From assembly GCA_964404505.1 (NCBI GenBank), contig CAYOKH010000009.1, forward strand, positions 1-42,560: a stretch of 42,560 bases of DNA, written 5' to 3'. The translations under genes were made by a program, and so were the position numbers. This document shows, one piece after another, positions 1 to 6,143 of the stretch. The notes beneath the pieces were generated by a model. That model was given only the letters and a program-made list of their open reading frames with translations. It had not been told where the DNA came from and did not search any database. How positions within the stretch are numbered: position 1 is the first letter of the stretch; each line of letters opens with the position of its first letter. Source of the stretch: DAOMNN01 sp964404505 (lineage in GTDB: Bacteria > Pseudomonadota > Gammaproteobacteria > Burkholderiales > Rhodocyclaceae).

Positions 1-873
1 CTGCCGCCAGGCGATCGTCGTGAGCAGGCGGTTGGCCGAAGCGATCGGCCTGTCGCCGGTATTCATCAACAGGAAGCAACCCGTACCATAGGTGTTCTTG
101 GCCATCCCGGGCGAGAAGCATGCCTGCCCGAACGTCGCCGCCTGCTGGTCCCCGCCGATTCCTGCGATCGGGACCGATGCGCCGAGCACCGCTGCGCTGC
201 TCTCGCCGCATATGCCGATGCTGTCGACGACCCGCGGCAGCAGCGCCGGCGCTATGCCGAACAGCTCCAGGAGCGTCTCGTCCCACTGCAGCCGGTGAAT
301 GTCGAACAGCATCGTGCGCGCCGCATTGCCCGGATCGGTCACGTGCAGTCCGCCCCCGGTGAGATGCCACACGAGCCAGCTGTCGATGGTGCCGAATGCG
401 AGTTCGCCCTTCTCGGCACGCGCTCGCGCGCCTGGGATGTTGCGCAGCAGCCAGGCAAGCTTGGTCGCGGAGAAATACGCATCCAGCTCCAGTCCGGTCC
501 GGGATCGGATCATGTCGGCGAACCCGCGATCGCGCAAGGCGTCACAGTCGGCGGCGGTGCGCCGATCCTGCCACACGATCGCGGGCGCGAGCGCACGGCC
601 GCTGGCGCGATCCCACAGGACGGTCGTCTCACGCTGGTTGGTGATGCCAATCCCGGAGAGCGCCGTGGCGGGGATCCCGGCGTCGGCAAGCGCGGTGCGT
701 GCGCAATCGAACTGCGTGCGAATGATCTCGTCTGGGTCGTGCTCCACCCATCCGGGCCGTGGATAATGCTGCGTGAATTCCTCCTGCGACACGGCCAGCA
801 CGCGCCCGTCATCGTCAAAAACCATCGCCCGTGAACTTGTGGTGCCCTGATCCAGGGCCAACAGATAGCTCAT
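1..873 (-). CDS. glpK: Glycerol kinase, N-terminal part (runs off the window)
   Basis: Glycerol kinase phosphorylates glycerol with ATP to sn-glycerol 3-phosphate in the cytoplasm. The visible 291 residues form the N-terminal FGGY-kinase domain. They begin with the phosphate-binding motif LDQGTTSSRAMVFD, followed by TNQRETTVLWD, VWQDRRT, SATKLAWLL, GTIDSWLVWHLTGG, NAARTMLFDI and GGDQQAA, all typical of GlpK rather than of other FGGY sugar kinases. Known GlpKs have about 500 residues, so roughly 200 C-terminal residues lie beyond base 1. The ATG at 871-873 is preceded by GAGAGG five bases upstream. The gene is divergent from the SpoIIAA-like gene at 1014. No other glycerol genes are in the window. 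The family assignment is secure; nothing can be said about the missing C-terminus. Confidence 0.95.
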   Translation of the reverse strand, partial: MSYLLALDQGTTSSRAMVFDDDGRVLAVSQEEFTQHYPRPGWVEHDPDEIIRTQFDCARTALADAGIPATALSGIGITNQRETTVLWDRASGRALAPAIVWQDRRTAADCDALRDRGFADMIRSRTGLELDAYFSATKLAWLLRNIPGARARAEKGELAFGTIDSWLVWHLTGGGLHVTDPGNAARTMLFDIHRLQWDETLLELFGIAPALLPRVVDSIGICGESSAAVLGASVPIAGIGGDQQAATFGQACFSPGMAKNTYGTGCFLLMNTGDRPIASANRLLTTIAWRQ

Positions 874-954
874 GCACGCCTCTCGCTGGACTCGCTCGCT
901 CGAAGACTACTCCGAACCCGGGCGTGATGAACAGACTGACCACCGGTCCGACGA

Positions 955-983
955 TTGAATCCACCCAATCCAAGGGATATAGT
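955..983 (+). promoter_or_regulatory. Sigma-70-type promoter for the SpoIIAA-like gene
   Basis: A TTGAAT -35 element (955-960), a 17-base spacer and a TATAGT -10 element (978-983) lie 31 bases upstream of the ATG at 1014. A GGAGG ribosome-binding site (1004-1008) sits five bases before that ATG. Both hexamers are good matches and the spacing is ideal, so this is one of the clearest promoters in the window. Its activity is inferred only. Confidence 0.65.
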
Positions 984-1013
984 GTTTTCATACCCCACCG
1001 CGCGGAGGCCACG

Positions 1014-1385
1014 ATGATCACCATCGAACACAATCACAATCTGATCTCGGTCGGCGTGTTCGGCGAGTTCACCCTTGCCGACTACAAGGAATTCGAGGAA
1101 CTGGTCAATTACAAGATCAAGTTCGAAGGTCCCGTGAATCTGTTGTTCGATTTCCGGGAAATGGTCGGCTTCACCCTGGACGTGGCGTGGGAAGAGATCA
1201 AGTTCTCGCGTCAGCATGCACACGATTTCGGACGCGTTGCAGTGCTCACCGAGGACCAGTGGATCACGTGGAGCGCTTGGCTCGCGCAGATCTTCGTCGA
1301 TGCGGAGGTCCTCGTCTTCGATGATGAAGGGGCCGCACGGGCGTGGCTGGAAGAGGCCGAGGAGCCGGAGGAATCGGCACGATGA
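1014..1385 (+). CDS. SpoIIAA-like (STAS/SEC14-type) small protein
   Basis: This is a 123-residue soluble protein beginning MITIEHNHNLISVGVFGEFT. It resembles the SpoIIAA-like family of single-domain proteins with a STAS/SEC14-like fold. The alternating beta-strand and helix pattern (VNLLFDFREM, RVAVLTEDQW, VLVFDDEGAARAWL) and the length suit that family. Members lack a proven common function; some bind lipids or act as anti-sigma antagonist-like modules, and I cannot choose here. The ATG at 1014 is chosen over upstream in-frame starts because it follows a GGAGG site and the promoter at 955-983. The stop overlaps the start of the downstream sulfurtransferase (ATGA, 1382-1385), so the two are probably translationally coupled. 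Confidence 0.8.
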   Translation: MITIEHNHNLISVGVFGEFTLADYKEFEELVNYKIKFEGPVNLLFDFREMVGFTLDVAWEEIKFSRQHAHDFGRVAVLTEDQWITWSAWLAQIFVDAEVLVFDDEGAARAWLEEAEEPEESAR

Positions 1386-2236
1386 CGGCAGTCTTCGACA
1401 CTCTGATCAGCGTCCGGGACCTCGCCGAACACCTGAACCATCCGCGCTGGCGCGTCTTCGATTGTCGCCACGACCTCGCCAACCCCGCATTCGGGCGTGC
1501 CGCCTATGCCGAGGGACATATTCCGGGCGCGATCTTCCTCAGTCTCGACGACGATCTGTCAGGTCCAAGAACAGGTACCAACGGCCGCCATCCGCTGCCC
1601 GACCCGACACGCTTCGCGACACGCTTGGGCGAAGCCGGGGTCGGCAACGATACCCAGGTCATCGCCTACGATGATGCCGGCGGGATCTTTGCGGCGCGGC
1701 TGTGGTGGACGCTGCGCTGGCTCGGGCACCGCAAGGTGGCGCTGCTGGACGGGGGATCCCAGGCGTGGTGCGCATCGCAGCCGCTGACCACGGACGTTCC
1801 CGCCCCGGTGCAGGAGACCTTTCACCCGGTCGTCGCGCCGCTCGCGGTGGACACCGCCTACGTGCAGCAGCATCTGGGGCGACCGGATATGCTCCTCGTC
1901 GACGCACGCAGCCCCGACCGCTTCCGTGGCGAAAATGAAACCCTCGATCCCGTGGCCGGTCACATCCCGGGCGCCCTGAATCGCTTCTTCCGCGACAATC
2001 TCGCGCCCGACGGGCGTTTCAAATCCGGCCGCGAGCTGCGCGATGATTTCGAGGCACTGCTCGGCGAGCGCGATTCCGGTGCAGTCGTCCATCAATGCGG
2101 TTCGGGCGTGACGGCATGCCACAACCTGCTCGCGATGGAGCTCGCGGGTCTGGGCGGATCGCGCCTCTACCCCGGGTCGTGGAGCGAGTGGTGCGCTGAT
2201 CCGTCACGTCCCGTGCGGACCGGAACCGATCCCTGA
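1382..2236 (+). CDS. sseA: Two-domain rhodanese sulfurtransferase (thiosulfate/3-mercaptopyruvate type)
   Basis: The 284-residue protein has two rhodanese domains. The N-terminal one (about residues 5-135) is inactive-type, with FDCRHDL and AEGHIPGAIFLSLD. The C-terminal one (about 160-280) has LLVDARSPDRFRG and GHIPGALNRF and carries the catalytic cysteine in HQCGSGVTACHN. The CGSGVTA loop is the form seen in 3-mercaptopyruvate sulfurtransferases, whereas thiosulfate rhodaneses usually have CRKG-like loops, so mercaptopyruvate is the better guess as sulfur donor. The ATG at 1382 overlaps the previous stop and has GGAGGAA at 1367-1373. Its 3' end overlaps the convergent queG by 33 bases. The family is secure; the substrate and symbol are inferred. 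Confidence 0.85.
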   Translation: MTAVFDTLISVRDLAEHLNHPRWRVFDCRHDLANPAFGRAAYAEGHIPGAIFLSLDDDLSGPRTGTNGRHPLPDPTRFATRLGEAGVGNDTQVIAYDDAGGIFAARLWWTLRWLGHRKVALLDGGSQAWCASQPLTTDVPAPVQETFHPVVAPLAVDTAYVQQHLGRPDMLLVDARSPDRFRGENETLDPVAGHIPGALNRFFRDNLAPDGRFKSGRELRDDFEALLGERDSGAVVHQCGSGVTACHNLLAMELAGLGGSRLYPGSWSEWCADPSRPVRTGTDP

Positions 2237-3325
2237 GTGGCCCGGAGACGGTCCGATGCCATGCCGGGCGAGCGCCCATTCGACATGCTCGCGCACGAGA
2301 GGCGACGGATCGGAACGGCGGGAACGGAGCGCCGCGATCGCCTCGGCCGAGCGGGGCGCATTCCCCAGGGCCACCGCGAGGTTGCGCGACCAGCGCTCGT
2401 ATCCGATCCGGTAGATCGCGCTCCCAGCCATGCGGGTCGTGAATTCGCTTTCCGTCCAGGCGAACAACTCGGCCAGGTCGGTCCCGTCCAGCCCGTGTCG
2501 CGGCTCGAAGTCCGGCTCGGCGGTCAGCCCGGCAAATCGGTTCCACGGACACGCCAGTTGGCAATCGTCACAACCGTATATCCGATTGCCGACAAGGGGG
2601 CGCATTGGTTCAGGTATTGCGCCCTTCAGTTCGATGGTCAGATATGAAATGCAGCGCCGTGCGTCGACCCGATAAGGACCCACGATCGCACCGGTCGGAC
2701 ACGCGTCGATGCAGGCCCGACAGCTGCCGCAGTGCTCGCCCACGGGCGCATCGACCGGCAGGGGGAGATCGGTGAATATCTCGCCCAGAAAAAAATACGA
2801 ACCGGCCGAGCGATCTATCAGCAGGGAATGCTTTCCACGCCAGCCCGTCCCTCCACGACGCGCCAGTTCGACTTCCAGCACCGGCGCGGAATCGACAAAC
2901 ACACGATAAGCGTGAGGCGCCGCGGAGGCGATCCGGTCCGCGAGGCTCTGGAGGCGCCTGCGCATTGGCTTGTGGTAATCACGGCCCAGCGCATACCGGG
3001 AAATATAGGCCTTGCGCCCGTCCGCAAGGGTTTCCTTTGCATCGGCCGCACGCGGCCAGTAGTTCATGCGCACGCTGATCACCCGCAGCGTGCCCGGCAC
3101 GAGTTCCGCCGGTCGCGCCCGCATCATGCCGTGACGCGCCATATAATCCATCTCGCCATGGAAGCCGCTGGCAAGCCATTGCGCAAGGCCGGTTTCGGCA
3201 TCGGCGAGGCCTACGCCCGTCACGGTTACGGCATCGAAACCCAGTTCCCTGCCCCAGGCGCGGATCTTCTGCACCAGGGCGGCGAGGGATTCATCGGAGG
3301 ATTCGACATGATCGGGCTTGTTCAT
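2204..3325 (-). CDS. queG: Epoxyqueuosine reductase
   Basis: QueG performs the last step of queuosine synthesis, reducing epoxyqueuosine to queuosine in the wobble position of tRNA, using cobalamin and two [4Fe-4S] clusters. The 373-residue protein shows the expected layout: an N-terminal catalytic domain with YALGRDYHK carrying the catalytic Asp, then a ferredoxin-like module CGSCRACIDACPTGAI, the motif RRCISYLTIE, the second cluster ligands CDDCQLACPWN, and C-terminal HEAT-like helices (SRNLAVALGNAPRS). The start is placed at MNKPDHVES (ATG 3323-3325); an upstream extension to 3502 would run through tsaE and does not look like QueG. The gene overlaps tsaE head to head by 18 bases and the sulfurtransferase tail to tail. 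Confidence 0.93.
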   Translation of the reverse strand: MNKPDHVESSDESLAALVQKIRAWGRELGFDAVTVTGVGLADAETGLAQWLASGFHGEMDYMARHGMMRARPAELVPGTLRVISVRMNYWPRAADAKETLADGRKAYISRYALGRDYHKPMRRRLQSLADRIASAAPHAYRVFVDSAPVLEVELARRGGTGWRGKHSLLIDRSAGSYFFLGEIFTDLPLPVDAPVGEHCGSCRACIDACPTGAIVGPYRVDARRCISYLTIELKGAIPEPMRPLVGNRIYGCDDCQLACPWNRFAGLTAEPDFEPRHGLDGTDLAELFAWTESEFTTRMAGSAIYRIGYERWSRNLAVALGNAPRSAEAIAALRSRRSDPSPLVREHVEWALARHGIGPSPGHSGIGSGPHGT

Positions 3326-3823
3326 CCTGCAGATGATAGCGGTCGCGGCCTTGCGGCACATCTGGCCGATGAAACCGATACCGAGGCAGCCGGCGCCGCA
3401 CTGGCCCCGGCGCTTCAACCCGGGCTCGTAATTTACCTCGCGGGCGACCTCGGCGCGGGCAAGACGACCTTGGTTCGGGGACTGTTGCGCGCACTCGGAC
3501 ATACCGGAAAAGTAAAAAGTCCGACTTACACCTTGATTGAACCTTATGTAGTTTCTAGATTACACTTATATCACTTTGATTTTTATCGCTTCGCTTTTCC
3601 TGAGGAATACCTCGAAGCCGGGCTGGACGAATACTTCTCGGGCAATGGGGTCTGCATCGTGGAATGGCCCGACAAGGCAAGCCCTTTCGTAGCATCGCCC
3701 GACGTGATAGCAAGCCTGCGGGTGGACGGATCGGGCCGCCTGCTGGAGGTATCCGCGTTGACGGAGGCTGGACGGTTATGCACGAGAACAATGACATCGA
3801 AGCTGAAGAGCCCGGACCGGTAG
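3308..3823 (+). CDS. tsaE: tRNA t6A biosynthesis ATPase TsaE
   Basis: TsaE is the ATPase that works with TsaB and TsaD to form N6-threonylcarbamoyl-adenosine at position 37 of ANN-decoding tRNAs. The 171-residue protein has the Walker A motif GDLGAGKTT and the family motifs KSPTYTL, HFDFYR and CIVEWPD. The ATG at 3308 is strongly supported by GGAGGA (3296-3301) six bases upstream, even though this makes the gene overlap the start of the divergent queG. Its 3' end overlaps amiC by 46 bases, the usual tsaE-amiC pairing in proteobacteria. Codons around residues 66-99 are strikingly AT-rich compared with the rest (see 3504-3603). Confidence 0.95.
   Translation: MIGLVHPADDSGRGLAAHLADETDTEAAGAALAPALQPGLVIYLAGDLGAGKTTLVRGLLRALGHTGKVKSPTYTLIEPYVVSRLHLYHFDFYRFAFPEEYLEAGLDEYFSGNGVCIVEWPDKASPFVASPDVIASLRVDGSGRLLEVSALTEAGRLCTRTMTSKLKSPDR
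3504..3603 (+). other. AT-rich patch inside tsaE with rare codons
   Basis: About 100 bases are much richer in A and T than everything around them. The codons used include AGT, AAA, TTA (twice), AGA, GTA, TCT and runs of TTT/TAT/GAT, which are uncommon in this window. The encoded residues are nevertheless the most conserved part of TsaE (SPTYTL to HFDFYR). The change is abrupt at both ends. It could be a short recombined tract, a tract under DNA-level or mRNA-level constraint, or an internal promoter. Confidence 0.8.
3533..3561 (+). promoter_or_regulatory. Possible internal promoter for amiC
   Basis: Within the AT-rich patch of tsaE, TTGATT (3533-3538) and TAGATT (3556-3561) are separated by exactly 17 bases. 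They lie about 220 bases upstream of the amiC ATG at 3778. The low GC content makes chance matches more likely here, so this is only a candidate. Confidence 0.3.
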
Positions 3824-5115
3824 GCCTGCCCGCCGGACTGAGCCGCCGTGCGCTGTTCAGGTTCGCCGGCGCGTCCCTCGCCCTGCTCGTCAGTCCGGTC
3901 GGCTTCGGTTCGGCCACGAACCTGGTTGCGGTCAGGGTCTGGCCCGCCACCGAGTACACGCGGATCACCCTCGAGAGCACGAGCGAAATCAGCTTCAAAT
4001 ACATGTCGCTCAAGGATCCGGAGCGCCTGGTGGTCGACTTGCACGGCGTGGAACTCAACAACGTGCTCCAGTCGCTCCCCTCCCGGGTGCTTGATTCCGA
4101 TCCCGTGATCAGCCTCATTCGGGCAGCACGCAATCGTCCGGGGGTGACCCGGGTGGTCGTGGAACTCAAGAACGAGATCAAGCCGCAGGTCTTCACCCTG
4201 AAGCCGATCGCAAGTTATGGCCACCGGCTGGTGCTTGACCTTTATCCGAGCGAGCCGATCGACCCCCTTCTCGCCCTCATCAGGAAATCCTCGCCCCTGG
4301 AAGCAGCTGCGGGCGACGACGGTTCCGGCGGCACGGCATCCGGCGAGGACGCGACCCGATCGGTTCGTCGCGGCCAGTCGAATGCGCCCGATGCGAACCG
4401 TCTCGTCACCGTGGTGCTCGACGCCGGCCACGGGGGCGAAGATCCGGGTGCTGTCGGCCGCCGCGGCACCCATGAAAAGACTGTGACCCTCTCGATCGCG
4501 CGCCGCCTCAAACGCAAGATCGATGGCGAACCGAACATGCGTGCAGTGATGACACGCAATGGTGACTATTTCGTTCCGCTGCAGCACCGCGTGACGATGG
4601 CCCGCAAGGTCCGGGCCGACCTTTTCGTATCGATCCATGCCGACGCCTTCGTGCGTCCCGAGGCGCGTGGCAGTTCCGTATATGTCCTGTCGGAGCGGGG
4701 AGCGACCAGTTCGGCCGCCCGCTGGTTGGCACAGCGCGAGAACGACGCCGACCTGATCGGCGGCGTGAATCTGGCCAGGCAGGAGGGCCATCTTGCACGC
4801 ACGCTGCTGGATCTGTCACAGACCGCGACGATCAACGACAGCCTGAAGCTCGGTGCCGCAGTGCTGACGGAACTGGGTGGCGTCAACCATCTGCACAAGC
4901 CCCAGGTGGAACAGGCCGGATTTGCCGTCCTGCGGGCACCGGATATCCCGTCCATCCTGGTCGAAACAGCGTTCATCAGTAATCCCGACGAAGAACGCCG
5001 CCTGAACGACAATGCCTATCAGGACAAGATGGCCGATGCGATCATGCGCGGCCTGCGGCGCTATTTCGATGCGAATCCGCCGAGCAACCGGACGACGGTT
5101 GCCAGGTTCGGCTGA
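3778..5115 (+). CDS. amiC: N-acetylmuramoyl-L-alanine amidase (AmiC type, Tat-exported)
   Basis: This is a periplasmic zinc amidase that cleaves the amide bond between MurNAc and the stem peptide, mainly for septal splitting. The 445-residue protein has a twin-arginine signal (SRRALFRFAG followed by a hydrophobic stretch, residues about 21-44), an AMIN domain (about 45-155) for septal targeting, a low-complexity linker (about 175-210) and a C-terminal Amidase_3 domain. Zinc ligands and the catalytic Glu are visible in LDAGHGGEDPGAVG, THEKTVTLS, SIHADAF and LVETAFISN. The ATG at 3778 is chosen because it immediately precedes the Tat signal; it overlaps the end of tsaE. The Tat signal matches known AmiA/AmiC export. 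Confidence 0.93.
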   Translation: MHENNDIEAEEPGPVGLPAGLSRRALFRFAGASLALLVSPVGFGSATNLVAVRVWPATEYTRITLESTSEISFKYMSLKDPERLVVDLHGVELNNVLQSLPSRVLDSDPVISLIRAARNRPGVTRVVVELKNEIKPQVFTLKPIASYGHRLVLDLYPSEPIDPLLALIRKSSPLEAAAGDDGSGGTASGEDATRSVRRGQSNAPDANRLVTVVLDAGHGGEDPGAVGRRGTHEKTVTLSIARRLKRKIDGEPNMRAVMTRNGDYFVPLQHRVTMARKVRADLFVSIHADAFVRPEARGSSVYVLSERGATSSAARWLAQRENDADLIGGVNLARQEGHLARTLLDLSQTATINDSLKLGAAVLTELGGVNHLHKPQVEQAGFAVLRAPDIPSILVETAFISNPDEERRLNDNAYQDKMADAIMRGLRRYFDANPPSNRTTVARFG

Positions 5116-5134
5116 TCCCATCCTGCCGCGGTTC

Positions 5135-5156
5135 CCGGTATAATTACCGGCTTTTG
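5135..5156 (+). promoter_or_regulatory. Palindrome with embedded TATAAT upstream of ribF
   Basis: CCGGTA-TAAT-TACCGG (5135-5150) is a perfect 6-base stem with a 4-base loop, followed by CTTTTG. The same bases contain a consensus TATAAT (5139-5144), 42 bases before the ribF start at 5187. No convincing -35 hexamer lies at the right distance. It may be a weak terminator after amiC, a ribF promoter, or both. Confidence 0.4.
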
Positions 5157-5186
5157 CCTTCGGCGAAACTTCGTTTTCAGGCGGTC

Positions 5187-6125
5187 ATGCAGGTATTTCG
5201 AGGGATACCCGAGCGTGCCCGGCAGCCCTCGGTGCTCACCATCGGAAATTTCGATGGCGTTCACCTCGGCCACCAGGCATTGCTCCAGCGACTCGTGGAC
5301 ACGGCGCGAGCACGCGGCGTTGCCGCGACCGTCCTTACGTTCGAGCCGCATCCGCGCGAGTATTTTTCGCCAGCCGACGCTCCGCCACGACTTGCCTCCC
5401 TGCGCGAGAAACTGCTGCTGCTCGCCGCCAACGGCGTGGACCGGGCTCACGTGTGCCGCTTCGACGCGCGCTTCGCGGCAGTTCCCGCGGAGCGCTTCAT
5501 CGAGGACATCCTTGTCCGCGGACTGGATGTCCGCCACCTCATAATCGGTGACGACTTCCGCTTCGGTGCCAGGCGACAGGGAGACTTCAGGCTGCTGCAG
5601 GCAGCTGCCGAAGCGCATGGCTTTGTTGTCGACGCGATGCATACACTTGAACTCGGAAACGAACGCATCTCGAGTTCAGCGGTTCGCGACGCCCTGCATG
5701 CGGGAGACCTGGCTCGCGCGGCGCGGTTGCTGGGCCGCCCATACAGCATCGCCGGCCGGGTCGTCGCAGGCGACCGGATCGGGCGCACGCTGGGCTATCC
5801 CACCGCCAACATCCAGATGAAACACCGCAAGCCGCCTCTCTCGGGAGTTTTCGCGGTGAGCGTCGAGGGCCTCGCACCACGGCACATCGCAGGCGTCGCC
5901 AATGTCGGCGTTCGGCCGACCGTCAACGACAACGCGCGCCCGAGTCTGGAGGTGCACCTCCTGGACTGGACGCACGACTGCTACGGAGCCCATTTGCGCG
6001 TGCACTTCCTCGACAAACAGCGGGACGAGGCGAAGTTCGAATCGGTCGACGCCCTGTCCAGACAGATCGCCAGGGATGCGGAGCAGGCGCGCGCCTGGTT
6101 CCGGCGGAATCCCCTGCAAGAATGA
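5187..6125 (+). CDS. ribF: Bifunctional riboflavin kinase / FAD synthetase
   Basis: RibF converts riboflavin to FMN and then to FAD in the cytoplasm. The 312-residue protein has the N-terminal nucleotidyltransferase domain (about 15-185) with TIGNFDGVHLGHQALL, FEPHPREYF, DDFRFG and the ISSSAVRDAL motif. The C-terminal riboflavin kinase domain (about 185-310) has LGYPTANI and GVANVGVRPT. The ATG at 5187 gives the usual N-terminus; an upstream in-frame start at 5154 would add eleven residues and has no support. The start of ileS follows 18 bases after the stop, the standard ribF-ileS-lspA order. Confidence 0.95.
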   Translation: MQVFRGIPERARQPSVLTIGNFDGVHLGHQALLQRLVDTARARGVAATVLTFEPHPREYFSPADAPPRLASLREKLLLLAANGVDRAHVCRFDARFAAVPAERFIEDILVRGLDVRHLIIGDDFRFGARRQGDFRLLQAAAEAHGFVVDAMHTLELGNERISSSAVRDALHAGDLARAARLLGRPYSIAGRVVAGDRIGRTLGYPTANIQMKHRKPPLSGVFAVSVEGLAPRHIAGVANVGVRPTVNDNARPSLEVHLLDWTHDCYGAHLRVHFLDKQRDEAKFESVDALSRQIARDAEQARAWFRRNPLQE

Positions 6126-6143
6126 GGCCGCAAGGATACGAAC

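Noticed and set aside
3326..3502. N-terminal extension of queG to 3502
   Set aside because: It would run through the tsaE coding sequence and gives a Cys/Arg-rich stretch not found in QueG proteins.
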